64,000 nt of DNA, taken from the NCBI RefSeq assembly GCF_041435195.1, contig NZ_CP108106.1, positions 6,115,501-6,179,500 on the forward strand. The letters run 5' to 3'. Numbering within the stretch: position 1 is the stretch's first letter; each line of letters begins with the position of its first letter. The notes beneath the pieces were generated by a model. The model saw nothing but the letters and a program-made list of their open reading frames with translations. It had not been told where the DNA came from and did no database searches. Shown here piece after piece: positions 1 through 8,734 of the stretch. Origin of the DNA: Streptomyces sp. NBC_00224. Lineage in GTDB: Bacteria; Actinomycetota; Actinomycetes; Streptomycetales; Streptomycetaceae. The position numbers and the translations under genes were made by a program.

Positions 1-45
1 CATGGCGAGCTGGTACAGATATCCCTTGGTGCCCCAAATGAGCAT
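1..45 (-). CDS. Zinc-ribbon domain protein, N-terminal fragment
   Basis: Only the first 15 codons lie in the window; the gene runs off the left edge. The visible start reads MLIWGTKGYLYQLA, which matches the opening of a widespread actinobacterial zinc-ribbon protein family (from memory). A GGGAGGGGAAG ribosome binding site lies just upstream of the ATG at 43-45. The assignment rests on this short stretch and on the good RBS; no cysteines are visible yet. It is divergent from the gene at 166. Confidence 0.55.
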   Translation of the reverse strand, partial: MLIWGTKGYLYQLAM

Positions 46-89
46 CGGACTTCCCCTCCCGAGGTAAAGCGGCGCGTGTGCGCGCAGTA

Positions 90-112
90 GCGGCTCGCAC
101 TATACGAGCCGC
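90..112. promoter_or_regulatory. 8-bp inverted repeat in divergent promoter region
   Basis: GCGGCTCG (90-97) and CGAGCCGC (105-112) form a perfect 8-bp inverted repeat around a 7-base AT-rich loop. It sits between two divergent genes, so an operator is as likely as a hairpin. No regulator in the window is an obvious partner. Confidence 0.35.
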
Positions 113-165
113 GATATTGCCCTGCGCGGCCGGTGCTGTTCCCATGGGCGTGGGGGTGATGCGGG

Positions 166-966
166 ATGTCGGGACTGCGGGTGACACCGGTGCACCGGCA
201 CGGACGGGCACGGCTGTACGTCAGCCTCCCGGACGGCAGGAGCGCCGCCTGGTACGACAGGGACAGCGGGCGGGTCAGCCTGCTCCTGGAAGAGTGCCGC
301 GACGCCGTCCTGGCCGCGCTCGCGCCCTTCGTCGTGGGCGAGGTGACGGTCGGCCCGCCGCCCGTACCGACCTCCGCCGACCTGGCCCGGCTCTCCCTCC
401 ACCCCGACGACGACCTGGCGCCGAACCGCCCCGGCGAGGCGCTCCTCGGGGAACTGGAACACGCGGGCCCGGCGCGCCGCTTCCGCGAGGACCCGCGCCG
501 TGTCCTGCTCGCGGCGCAGGAGCGGGTGGGGGCGGGCCTCGACGCGCTGGAGGGGGCGGGGTGGCGGATCCTGCACTCGGTGCCGCTGCCCGGTGACGGC
601 CGCCTCGACCACCTGGCGATCGGCCCGGCCGGGGTGCTCACGGTCCGTACGCTCGCGGCGCACCGGCACCGGGTGCGGATCGCCGACCCCCAGGTCGGGG
701 TCGGCCGTTCCGCGCCGGCGCCGGTACTGCGGTGGGTCCGGCGGGACGCGGAACGGGCGTCGCTGGCGTTGGCGGCGGGGGTGCGGGGGGTGTTGGTGGT
801 GGCGGACTCCGACCGCGTCGAGCTGGCCGCCCCGCCGCGGGACGTACGGGTCCTGCGCGACGCGGAGCTTCCCGGTCTGGCGCGGCTGGGTGGGGTGCTG
901 AAGCCGGCGGATGTGGAGGGGCTGTACTGGACGGCGCGGGACCGCCGGACGTGGCTGAGGGTTTGA
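166..966 (+). CDS. NERD-like (nuclease-related domain) protein
   Basis: 266 residues, cytoplasmic, no signal peptide or membrane segment. The C-terminal half has the NERD-type core: residues 147-170 read LDHLAIGPAGVLTVRT, the usual 'D-H-L/V-hydrophobic-G-P-G-V' strand pair seen in nuclease-related domains. The N-terminal 130 residues resemble nothing I can name. NERD proteins are distant relatives of restriction-endonuclease folds, but the lysine expected after the second strand is not clear here, so nuclease activity is doubtful. The ATG at 166 was chosen because the protein aligns from there; the RBS is weak (GGGGGTGATG). The stop codon lies inside a long inverted repeat shared with the convergent ligase gene. 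Confidence 0.6.
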   Translation: MSGLRVTPVHRHGRARLYVSLPDGRSAAWYDRDSGRVSLLLEECRDAVLAALAPFVVGEVTVGPPPVPTSADLARLSLHPDDDLAPNRPGEALLGELEHAGPARRFREDPRRVLLAAQERVGAGLDALEGAGWRILHSVPLPGDGRLDHLAIGPAGVLTVRTLAAHRHRVRIADPQVGVGRSAPAPVLRWVRRDAERASLALAAGVRGVLVVADSDRVELAAPPRDVRVLRDAELPGLARLGGVLKPADVEGLYWTARDRRTWLRV

Positions 967-1361
967 GCCCCCACCCCGCCCCTTCACCTAGACCCTCCGG
1001 GGGTGGGTGGGGGTGGGGGTGGTCTCCCGGGGGCTGCGCCCCCGGACCCCTTTTGCGGGGCCTGCGGCCCCTTCACCCCGCTTCGGGGCTCCGCCCCGGA
1101 CCCCCGTTCGTCTGCGGACCGTGGCTGGCTGGTCGCGCAGTTCCCCGCGCCCCTTAGGGCACCCCACTCCTCAGACGCCGGAGGGGCTGACTTTCGTGCC
1201 GCCGGGGCCGGAGTTACCTAAGGGGCGCGGGGAACTGCGCGACCAGCCACATCCGACCCGCAGACAAAAGAGGGTTCGGGGGCGCAGCCCCGGGAGAGCC
1301 GTCCTCACCCCCCACCCACCCCCGGAGGGTTTAGGGAAGGGGCGGGGTGGGGGCTCAAACC
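961..1361. repeat. Nested inverted-repeat element between convergent genes
   Basis: This 388-base gap holds no gene. An outer inverted repeat of about 49 bp (961-1010 against 1312-1361, nearly perfect) encloses an inner perfect 31-bp inverted repeat (1126-1156 against 1219-1249). The inner arm contains GCGGGGAACTGCGCGACC, a motif common between Streptomyces genes and present again at 62057-62083. The stop codons of both flanking genes fall inside the outer arms. It probably acts as a bidirectional transcription terminator. Confidence 0.8.
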
Positions 1362-2254
1362 GGTGGAGACTGCCGCAGGCGCAGCACCGTTGTCACCCCC
1401 AGCCGCGCGGACCCCCGCTCCACCTCCGCCAACACCCCACCCCCGTCCACCGACGTGTACCCCACCTCCCCCCACCCCGGCGCCACAGCCGTACGGGTAG
1501 GAGCCGAAGGCGGCAAGTGGGCCCGGCCCGCCTCCGCCCGCAGTGACGACGACAGCGGCGTGGAGACCGTCACCTCGTCGTCCCCCGGCAGCACCAGGAC
1601 CAGCGCGCTGGGGCGCCGCGCGGACCCCACGTACCCCACCACCACCCCCTCCCACGTCTCCGTGTGCCGCAGTTTGCGCCACGCGCGTCTGCCGCCCTGG
1701 TACGGGGAGTCGTCCCGCTTGGCCACCAGGCCCTCGATCCCGCTCGCCGGGAGCGTCTCGTACCAGGTGAGGGCCGTCTCCACATCGCGAGTCGCCGGGA
1801 CCGGCTGGAGCGGGGGGCCCAAGGGGTCCAGCAGGGACACCAGTCGGGCCCGGCGCTCCCCGTACGGCAGGCGCCGCACGTCCTCGCCCCCGTCGGCGAG
1901 GACGTCGAACGCCGCGTACGACGCCGGCAGCCGGGCCGCGAGGAGACCGGCCCGGCCCGGCGTCGCCGCCGCCCGGCGCTGCACCGCCGCGAAGTCCGTG
2001 CGGCCGCCCGTCCACACCACGACCTCCCCGTCGAACACGCACCCCGCCGGCACCGCCAGCGCCGCCGCCACCAGGTCGGGGAACGCGGCCGTCACGATCC
2101 GCCCCGACCGGGCCTGGAGCACCACCCCGTCCGCCTCCCGGAACACCACCATCCGGTGGCCGTCGAACTTCGGCTCGTACCACCAGCCCGGCCCGCGCGG
2201 CAGCTCCCGTACGGACTGCGCCAGCGCCACCCGCACCGGCGGCCGCACGCTCAC
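1355..2254 (-). CDS. ligD: ATP-dependent DNA ligase domain protein (LigD ligase module)
   Basis: 299 residues; seals nicks in double-strand break repair by non-homologous end joining. Motif I is EPKFDGHR with the adenylated lysine at K29; the FDGE motif (near 93), EGLVAKR motif IV (near 174) and WRKLRH motif V follow, and the C-terminal OB-fold region completes the protein. It overlaps the polymerase-domain gene upstream by 4 bases (ATGA), so the two are translationally coupled. In many bacteria these domains are fused in one LigD; in Streptomyces they are separate, and no 3'-phosphoesterase domain is seen here. Confidence 0.9.
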   Translation of the reverse strand: MSVRPPVRVALAQSVRELPRGPGWWYEPKFDGHRMVVFREADGVVLQARSGRIVTAAFPDLVAAALAVPAGCVFDGEVVVWTGGRTDFAAVQRRAAATPGRAGLLAARLPASYAAFDVLADGGEDVRRLPYGERRARLVSLLDPLGPPLQPVPATRDVETALTWYETLPASGIEGLVAKRDDSPYQGGRRAWRKLRHTETWEGVVVGYVGSARRPSALVLVLPGDDEVTVSTPLSSSLRAEAGRAHLPPSAPTRTAVAPGWGEVGYTSVDGGGVLAEVERGSARLGVTTVLRLRQSPPV

Positions 2255-3135
2255 GGCAGCCGCCCCGCCCGGTTGAGGTTGATCAGGGGCCCCAGCAGGT
2301 CTCCGTCCCTCGACAGGCGCGGTTCCATGTCGCCCAGCAAAAAGACCAGATCATCAGCCCTGCGGCAGGACTCCACCTCGTCCCACGACACCGGCGCCGA
2401 CACCGTCGGCCGCTCCCTCGCCCGGAGCGTGTAGGGCGTCGCCGTCGTCTTCGCCGCCGCGTTCTGGCTGTGGTCGACGAACACCTTGCCGGGGCGCAAC
2501 ACCTTCGCCATGCGGTGCGTGACCAGGTCCGGGAGCGCCGCCTCCGCCTCCTTCGCCAGCTCCTTCGCGTACTGGGAGACCCGCTCGGACGGGGTCGGCT
2601 CCAGCGGGACCAGCAGGTGCAGGCCCTTGGAGCCGGAGGTCTTCGCGTACGCGTGCAGGCCGTCCGCCGTCAGGCGCTCGCGCAGCCACCGCGCCACCGC
2701 GCAGCACTCCACCACCGTCGCCGGGTCCCCGGGGTCCAGGTCGAAGACCATCCGGTCGGCCCGCGCGGGCGCGTCCGCCTGCCACTGGGGGGTGTGGAAC
2801 TCCACCACCAGGTTGGCCGCCCACATCAGGGTCGACAGGTCCGGGACCGTCACCTGGCGCGCTTCGCTGTCCTCGGAGCGCGGCACCGGGGCCGTGGTCA
2901 CCCAGGAGGGTGTGCCGGGCGGGGGATTCTTGGTGAAGAAGAGCTGGCCGTCGGGGCCGTCCGGGTAGCGCAGGAACGACACCGGCCGGTTGTGCAGATG
3001 GGCGAGGAGAGCCCCGGCGACGGAGGCGTAGTAGTGCAGCACCTCGCCCTTGGTGGTGCCGGTCGCCGGATACAGCACCTTCTCCAGGCGGGAGAGCGCG
3101 ATCCGCCGCCCCTCCACCCATGTGATCGGCGTCAT
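2251..3135 (-). CDS. ligD: NHEJ DNA polymerase/primase domain protein (LigD PolDom)
   Basis: 294 residues; archaeo-eukaryotic-primase-type polymerase that fills gaps at broken DNA ends together with Ku and the ligase. The catalytic metal-binding pair is in VFDLDPGD (about 130-137), and KTSGSKGLHLLVPL (about 165-178) is the usual nucleotide-binding stretch. The N-terminal part (RLEKVLYPATGTTKGE) is typical of the family. It is first in a two-gene operon with the ligase module and divergent from ku, with only 40 bases between start codons, so the ligD and ku promoters must overlap. Confidence 0.92.
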   Translation of the reverse strand: MTPITWVEGRRIALSRLEKVLYPATGTTKGEVLHYYASVAGALLAHLHNRPVSFLRYPDGPDGQLFFTKNPPPGTPSWVTTAPVPRSEDSEARQVTVPDLSTLMWAANLVVEFHTPQWQADAPARADRMVFDLDPGDPATVVECCAVARWLRERLTADGLHAYAKTSGSKGLHLLVPLEPTPSERVSQYAKELAKEAEAALPDLVTHRMAKVLRPGKVFVDHSQNAAAKTTATPYTLRARERPTVSAPVSWDEVESCRRADDLVFLLGDMEPRLSRDGDLLGPLINLNRAGRLP

Positions 3136-3175
3136 ACGATGAGAATCCCACTAATACCGGCAGAGGGGATGAAGA

Positions 3176-4255
3176 GTGCGATCCATATGGAATGGTGCGA
3201 TCTCATTCGGGCTGGTCAGTATTCCGATCAAGCTCTTCAACGCCACCGAGAGCCACTCGATCTCGTTCCGGCAGATCCACACGGAGGACGGCGGACGGGT
3301 CCGCTACCGCAAGGTGTGCGAGCTGGACGGCGAGGAGCTGGAGACGTCCGAGATCGGCAAGGCGTACGAGGACGCGGACGGGTCGCTGGTTCCGATCACC
3401 GACGACGACCTGGCCGCGCTGCCGCTGCCCACCGCCAAGACCATCGAGATCGTCGCGTTCGTGCCGGCCGACTCCATCGACCCGCTCCAGATCGACACGG
3501 CGTACTACCTGAGTGCCAGCGGTGTCCCGGCGGCCAAGCCGTACACCCTGCTCAGGGAGGCGCTCAAGCGGAGCCGGAAGGTGGCCGTCGCCAAGTTCGC
3601 GCTGCGCGGGCGCGAGCGGCTCGGGATGCTGCGGGTCGTGGACGACGTCATCGCCATGCACGGGCTGCTGTGGCCGGACGAGATCCGCGCCCCCGAGGGC
3701 GTCGCCCCGGACAGCGGGGTGAAGGTCCGCGACGCCGAGCTCGATCTGGCCGACGCCCTGATGGACACCCTCGGCGAGGTCGACGTCGACTCGCTGCACG
3801 ACGACTACCGGGAGGCCGTGGAGTCCCTCATCGCCTCCAAGGCGGGCGGCGCGCTGCCCCCGGCCGAGGCCCCGGAGACCAAGGGCGGCGGCAAGGTCAT
3901 CGATCTGATGGCCGCGCTGGAGAAGAGCGTGCGCGCGGCGAAGGAGGCGCGCGGCGAGGAGGCGGCGGAGCCGGCCGAGGTCACCGAACTCAAGCCGCGC
4001 AAGACGGCCGCCCGCAAGACGGCCCCGGCGAAGAAGACCGCGAAGGCGGCCACGAAGACCGCGGCCAGGACCGCCACCAGGACCGCCACCAAGACCACTT
4101 CGGCCAAGAGCGCGACCAAGTCGACGTCGAAGACCGCCGCCAAGAAGTCGGCGGCGTCCCCCAAGGCCTCCGCCACGGGCGCCAAGAAGTCCACCGCCAC
4201 CACGGCCGAGAAGGCCGCGAAGAAGACGGCCCCCCGCAAGCGCGCGTCGGCCTGA
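3176..4255 (+). CDS. ku: Ku DNA end-binding protein
   Basis: 359 residues starting MRSIWNGAISFGLV at a GTG with GAGGGG upstream. Ku homodimers encircle DNA ends and recruit LigD. Residues 1-260 are the Ku core. After about residue 275 the protein becomes a Lys/Ala/Thr-rich tail (AAKK, TATKT and KKSAA repeats to the end) like histone H1 tails; such tails are known in mycobacterial and streptomycete Ku and bind DNA. The extended tail makes it longer than the roughly 270-residue minimal Ku. Divergent from the LigD polymerase module. Confidence 0.95.
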   Translation: MRSIWNGAISFGLVSIPIKLFNATESHSISFRQIHTEDGGRVRYRKVCELDGEELETSEIGKAYEDADGSLVPITDDDLAALPLPTAKTIEIVAFVPADSIDPLQIDTAYYLSASGVPAAKPYTLLREALKRSRKVAVAKFALRGRERLGMLRVVDDVIAMHGLLWPDEIRAPEGVAPDSGVKVRDAELDLADALMDTLGEVDVDSLHDDYREAVESLIASKAGGALPPAEAPETKGGGKVIDLMAALEKSVRAAKEARGEEAAEPAEVTELKPRKTAARKTAPAKKTAKAATKTAARTATRTATKTTSAKSATKSTSKTAAKKSAASPKASATGAKKSTATTAEKAAKKTAPRKRASA

Positions 4256-4307
4256 CGGCCCTTCGTACGCCCACGGGGAGCCTGATCAGAGCAGCCTCAC
4301 GCCGGCG

Positions 4308-6035
4308 TCACACGCCTCGGGCGACGGGCTCGCCCAGCGCCTCCAGCTCCGCGTCCAGGTCGCGCGCGTGCACCTCGCGGGGCAGCGCGAACATGCCGAG
4401 CGCCACCAGCACCAGGATCCCGACCCCGTACCAGAGGCTGAGGTCGAAGCTCTTGACGAAGTTGTGGCTGACGGCCTCCTGGCCCTGCCTGGTCAGGATC
4501 GGCTGGACCTTGTCGGCGCCCGGCACCGAGGAGGGCTGACAGCTGGCCGGGACCTTGGTCGGGTCCGACTCGGCCGACCTGTCGTGCACACACGCCCGGA
4601 AGCCGTTGACGATGTCGTCGACGCCGCCCGCCGGGACCCCGGCGGTCACCAGCTCCTGGCGCAGGGCCGGAGTGACCTTGTCGACGCCGTGGTCGGAGTC
4701 GCTGGACAGATGGCCGAAGAAGAGCACGCCGACCAGGGCGACGCCGAGCGCCATGCCGACCTGCTGGGTGGTGCCGAGCAGACCGGAGGCGGAGCCCGCG
4801 TCCTTGGCGGGCACCTTGGTGAGGATCGCGTCGATCATCGGGGCGACCACCAGACCGAAGCCGAAGCCGGTCACCACCAGCGGCGCGATCATCTGCCAGG
4901 ACGGGATGTCCGGACCGTAGTGGTGGGCGACGAAGATGTACGCGGCGAAGCCGAGCGCGTTCAGGAGCGCCCCGCCGATCAGCGTGAGGCGGCCGATGCG
5001 CGGGGTGAACACCTCGACCGCGAGGCCGGAGCCCGCGGCGGCGCCGACCGCGAAGGCCGCGCCGGTCAGACCGGCGCGCATCGGCGACCAGCCCAGCCCC
5101 AGCTGCATGTACAGCGTCCACACCAGGAAGAAGCCGCCGAGCGCGATCCAGAACAGTGTCCACACCAGCATGCCCGCGGTGAACGCCCGCTCCTTGAACA
5201 GACTGAGCACCACCAGCGGCGAGCCCACGGTCCGGGTGCGGTGCCGCTCGAAGACGACGAGGATGCCGAAGACCACGACCGCGCCGCCCATCAGGACGAA
5301 CGTCCAGGCCGGCCAGTCGAGCGCCCGGCCCTCGGCGAGCGGATAGACCAGCATCAGGATGCCGGTCACGGCGATCACCACGCCGATCGGGTCCAGCTTG
5401 GGCGCGGCGGGCGACTTGGACTCGCCGACGAAGAACCAGGCGGCGATCAGCGCGCCGATGCCGACCGGGATGTTGACCAGGAAGATCGGACGCCACTCCA
5501 GGTCGGCGATGTTCGCGTCGACCAGCACACCGCCGACGATCAGACCGGCCACCGACGCCGAGCCGAGCACACCGCCCCAGATGCCGAGCACCTTGCCGCG
5601 CTCCTCGGACGGGAACGTGACGTGGATGATCGCCAGGATCTGCGGGACCATCAGACCGGCCATGGCGCCCTGGAAGAAGCGCGCGCCGATCAGCATGCCG
5701 GGGCCGCCGGCGACACCGCAGAGCGTCGAGGCGATGGTGAAGCCCGCCACGCCGATCAGGAACATCTTCTTGCGGCCGAAGATGTCGCCGAGCCGCCCGC
5801 CGGTGATCAGCAGGGCCGCGAAGCCCAGTACGTATCCGGCCACGACCCATTCGATCTGGGTGTAGTCGGCGTGCAGGTCCTTCTGGATGCTCGGGATGAC
5901 GACGTTGACGATCGTCACGTCGAGCATGTCCATGAACCCGGCCACCAGAACGATGATCAGGGCGAGCCAGCGGCGCGGGTCGAGCGCCGGCGCTTCGCCG
6001 GACGCGTCGGCTCCGGCGTGGGTGTCGTGAGTCAT
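4308..6035 (-). CDS. MFS drug-efflux transporter, DHA2 (EmrB/QacA) family
   Basis: 575 residues with about 14 predicted membrane helices. The protein begins with a short acidic cytoplasmic tail, then LALIIVLVAGFMDMLDVTIV, the start of helix 1 with the family's 'LDxTIVNVAxP'-type motif (here LDVTIVNVVIP). Motif A is GRLGDIFGRKKM. An extracellular loop with two cysteines near residue 490 precedes the last helix. Likely exports small hydrophobic compounds by proton antiport; the substrate cannot be read from the sequence. No TetR or MarR regulator adjoins it. Confidence 0.88.
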   Translation of the reverse strand: MTHDTHAGADASGEAPALDPRRWLALIIVLVAGFMDMLDVTIVNVVIPSIQKDLHADYTQIEWVVAGYVLGFAALLITGGRLGDIFGRKKMFLIGVAGFTIASTLCGVAGGPGMLIGARFFQGAMAGLMVPQILAIIHVTFPSEERGKVLGIWGGVLGSASVAGLIVGGVLVDANIADLEWRPIFLVNIPVGIGALIAAWFFVGESKSPAAPKLDPIGVVIAVTGILMLVYPLAEGRALDWPAWTFVLMGGAVVVFGILVVFERHRTRTVGSPLVVLSLFKERAFTAGMLVWTLFWIALGGFFLVWTLYMQLGLGWSPMRAGLTGAAFAVGAAAGSGLAVEVFTPRIGRLTLIGGALLNALGFAAYIFVAHHYGPDIPSWQMIAPLVVTGFGFGLVVAPMIDAILTKVPAKDAGSASGLLGTTQQVGMALGVALVGVLFFGHLSSDSDHGVDKVTPALRQELVTAGVPAGGVDDIVNGFRACVHDRSAESDPTKVPASCQPSSVPGADKVQPILTRQGQEAVSHNFVKSFDLSLWYGVGILVLVALGMFALPREVHARDLDAELEALGEPVARGV

Positions 6036-6399
6036 GGCGTTTCTACCTCTGACCGATCGTGGTGACCGGGGCCGTCCGAGCCCGGTCGTGACGGATGGAG
6101 CGTGATGAGACGAGTGCCATTTGCGGGTCTCCTTGCCACAGCGGCAGGAAAAAGTGCGTCACTGACATGACGACACAGGGGCTGGGGGTGTGACTTTTCG
6201 CAGGTCACACCCCTTTTACGCCCGGACAGGCGGCCGCCCCGCGGATCGCTTGGGCGATCGGGCGGGGCGGAGGGGAGAGACGGGCCCGGGGCACATGGAA
6301 GCGCCCTCCCGCAGGGGTGTTGAGCCCATGGCGGGCCCACACCACCGCTCAAGAATGGCGTTCACACACTCCGGCGGCCTGAACCGCTGCCTAAGTCGC
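6036..6399. other. Intergenic region with one strong hairpin
   Basis: 364 bases between the cupin gene and the MFS gene, both on the minus strand. I see no coding frame with a plausible start. The main feature is the 10-bp hairpin at 6185-6217; the MFS promoter must lie here. Confidence 0.6.
6185..6217 (+). terminator. Rho-independent-like hairpin
   Basis: GGGGTGTGAC (6185-6194) pairs perfectly with GTCACACCCC (6204-6213) over a 9-base loop, followed by TTTT. On the plus strand it looks like an intrinsic terminator, but the flanking genes are both on the minus strand, so it may instead be an operator for the MFS gene or insulate against antisense transcription. Confidence 0.4.
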
Positions 6400-6945
6400 T
6401 CAAGCGACCGGCTGCTGGGTGGTGTACTCGGCAAGCAGGCGCTGGGCGTCCGCGTCGGCCTGGCCCGCCGGGACGAGAACGCCCTCGGGGGTGAGGCGCA
6501 GCGGCTCGGTGCCCGCCATCCGCCAGTCGAACTTCGCCGCCAGCTCGAAGAGGTCGGACTGGATCAGCGGGCCGCCCTTCTCGTGCTCGGCGGCGAGCGC
6601 GGTCGGGTGGTACAGCTCGTACCCGCCCGGCAGGTGCAGCGTCAGGAAGTGGCAGCCGCCCTCGACCGTGGTGGACCAGGTGTGCTCGGTGCCCTTGGAG
6701 ATGTGCGCCATGCCGCCGGGGCCGAGCGTGGTCACCTCGCCGTCGATGTACATGATCAGGGAGCCCTCCAGGACGAAGTAGGTCTCGTCGGACTCGGCAT
6801 GCGTGTGGAGCGGCGGTCCGGGGGTGGCGGCGGCTATCTCGCCTTCCACGAGGGCGGCGGCGCCATCCGTGGCACCACTCGGCAGGACGATTTCAAACCC
6901 GCGGCGGCCGGGGGGACGGTCCTCGGGGTAGATGATGGTCGTCAT
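6400..6945 (-). CDS. Cupin-domain protein
   Basis: 181 residues. The single conserved cupin barrel carries the metal-binding motif 1 HTHAESDETYFVLEGSL (about residues 46-62: two His and a Glu) and a second motif around GTEHTW (about 85-90). Proteins like this are mostly unassigned small dioxygenases, isomerases or sensors; the C-terminal 60 residues outside the barrel give no further clue. A typical RBS (GAGAGGGATTC) lies before the ATG at 6945. It could be co-regulated with the MFS gene downstream, but a 364-base gap with a hairpin separates them. Confidence 0.75.
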   Translation of the reverse strand: MTTIIYPEDRPPGRRGFEIVLPSGATDGAAALVEGEIAAATPGPPLHTHAESDETYFVLEGSLIMYIDGEVTTLGPGGMAHISKGTEHTWSTTVEGGCHFLTLHLPGGYELYHPTALAAEHEKGGPLIQSDLFELAAKFDWRMAGTEPLRLTPEGVLVPAGQADADAQRLLAEYTTQQPVA

Positions 6946-7383
6946 GAATCCCTCTCTGGCCTGACTTCTATCAAGTGGTTACGGGTTTAGCACGGGGCGG
7001 CGGGTGCGGGTCAAGCAGCGCTCAACTTGCCCGTCGGGCGCGGCTCCAGTGGCACTCAGGCCCCTGGTGAACAGCTCTAGCACGGCTGTGTGCGAGCGCG
7101 GGATTTCCGCAGTTGGACACTTGTGGACGGGCAGTTGTGGTTACCGCTGGTTGTCCTCTCGTGAAATTGCCGGGAGTTCAGGGGGCTGCGACGGAAAGAC
7201 CGGGTCCTGTCGTTTTCCCGTCCGGCATCCCTGCGGCATCTCTGCGGCATCTGTCCGATGTCCATCCGATGTCTGTCCGGTTTTCTGCGTGTCGCGTGTC
7301 GCGGTCGTGGAATTTCCCGAAACGCCGACGGGCGGGTAGGGGCGCGATGTGCGCCCCTACCCGCCCGTACGGCGGCCGTCGAC
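6946..7383. other. Intergenic region, no gene seen
   Basis: 438 bases between two minus-strand genes. It holds the promoter side of the cupin gene and the terminator of the FAD monooxygenase (7328-7368). Around 7217-7280 there are short direct repeats (TGCGGCATC and TCCGATGTC variants). No convincing open frame. Confidence 0.6.
7328..7368 (-). terminator. 18-bp hairpin terminator of the FAD monooxygenase gene
   Basis: Bases 7328-7345 pair perfectly with 7351-7368 around the loop GATGT. The stem starts 16 bases after the stop codon at 7384. It has no T-tract, as is usual for Streptomyces terminators. Confidence 0.75.
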
Positions 7384-8598
7384 TCAGACCCGCTCGGGGG
7401 TCCGTACGTGCTCGGGCCGCGGCCCGTACCCGATCATCCGGGCGATCAGCTTCCGCATCGGCCGCACATGCTCCGCGATCGCCAGGAACCGCGGCGGCTT
7501 GGACTCGCGCGTGCCGTGCAGCGTCGGCGCGATCAGCTGGTTCTGGAGCTGGATCTGCATCCGCTGGATGGCGATCACCGGGGGCAGCCGGCGGCGCTGC
7601 ACGGCCGCCAGGTCCTCGGTGCTCACCGCGCCCCGCCGCAGCGGTTCGGCCAGCAGGTTGGCGGTGGCCACCGCGTCCTGCACGGCGACGTTGATCCCGA
7701 ACCCGCCGACCGGCGACATCGCGTGCGCCGCGTCCCCGATGAACAGCAGCCCCGGCCGGTACCACCGCTTGAGCCGCTCGACCCGGACCTCCAGCATCCG
7801 CGCGTCCGAGAACTCGATCTTGTCCGGCCGGTCGCCCATCCACGGCAGCAGCGCGCGCACGCTCTTGCGCAGCGACTCGATGCCCTCGGCCTGGAGCTCG
7901 GCGTACCGGCCCTTGGGGATGACGTACGCGAACTGCCAGTACGTGTCCCGGCAGATGCCGATGAGCAGGCCCTGCTGGCCCATGCGGATGAAGGTGTCCG
8001 GCGGGTCGCTCTCCTCGCGGGGGATCCGGAACCACAGGTCGTCCATCGGCGCCCCGAACCCCTGCGGGACGAGCCCGGCCGGGCGGCGCAGCACCGAGTC
8101 GCGGCCGTCGGCGGCCACGGTGAGGACCGCGCGCAGCTCGTGCTCGCCCTCGGCGTCGCGGTAGCGCACACCCTGGGCCCGGTCGCCCTCGCGGATCAGT
8201 CCGTGCACCTCCGCGCCCATCTTCAGATGGAAGTTGGGGTACTTGGCGGCCTCGGCGGCGAGCAGGTTGAGGAAGTCCCACTGGGGGACGAAGGCGATGT
8301 ACGGGTACGTGCCGGACAGCAGCCGCTGGTCGGCGACGAGTACGTCGCGGGTGTCGGTGACCATGTTGATCCCCGGCGTGGTGCGGTGCGGCAACTCCAG
8401 GAAGCGCTCGGCGAGGCCCAGCTCGGCGAGGACGTCCAGGGTGGAGGGGTGGATCGTGTCGCCGCGGAAGTCCCGCAGGAAGTCCCGGTGCTTCTCCAGG
8501 ACCGTGACTTCGATGCCGGCCCGGGCGAGCAGCAGGCCCAGCATCGCGCCGGCCGGCCCGCCCCCGACTATGCAGCAGGTGGTTGTCTCGGTTGCCAT
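7384..8598 (-). CDS. FAD-dependent aromatic hydroxylase/monooxygenase family protein
   Basis: 404 residues, p-hydroxybenzoate hydroxylase-like flavoprotein. The dinucleotide-binding motif VGGGPAGAMLGLLLARAG begins near residue 9, a DG motif follows (AADGRDSVLRR, about 165), and the second FAD motif is GDAAHAMSPVGGFGINVA (about 288-305). Upstream in-frame ATGs would add 27 residues, but the ATG at 8598 sits just before the family's usual start and has GAGGTGG at good spacing. Substrate unknown. The AhpD-like gene 137 bases upstream on the same strand may be co-transcribed. Confidence 0.85.
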   Translation of the reverse strand: MATETTTCCIVGGGPAGAMLGLLLARAGIEVTVLEKHRDFLRDFRGDTIHPSTLDVLAELGLAERFLELPHRTTPGINMVTDTRDVLVADQRLLSGTYPYIAFVPQWDFLNLLAAEAAKYPNFHLKMGAEVHGLIREGDRAQGVRYRDAEGEHELRAVLTVAADGRDSVLRRPAGLVPQGFGAPMDDLWFRIPREESDPPDTFIRMGQQGLLIGICRDTYWQFAYVIPKGRYAELQAEGIESLRKSVRALLPWMGDRPDKIEFSDARMLEVRVERLKRWYRPGLLFIGDAAHAMSPVGGFGINVAVQDAVATANLLAEPLRRGAVSTEDLAAVQRRRLPPVIAIQRMQIQLQNQLIAPTLHGTRESKPPRFLAIAEHVRPMRKLIARMIGYGPRPEHVRTPERV

Positions 8599-8734
8599 TC
8601 GTGCCACCTCGGCGTCGCGCATGGATGTCGTACGGAGTCGATCTCGGCGAGCATGCCCCACCGGCGTCGTGGGTGCCAAGGTCGAACAGATCGAATGGAG
8701 TGTCAGAACCCGTACAGCAAACGGAAGTTGGGAT

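Noticed and set aside
2470..4539. Long open frames opposite or out of frame with LigD, Ku, Rho, the ATP synthase and others
   Set aside because: They are shadows produced by the high GC content: they lack RBS, show Arg/Ala/Pro-dominated products and overlap well-supported genes.
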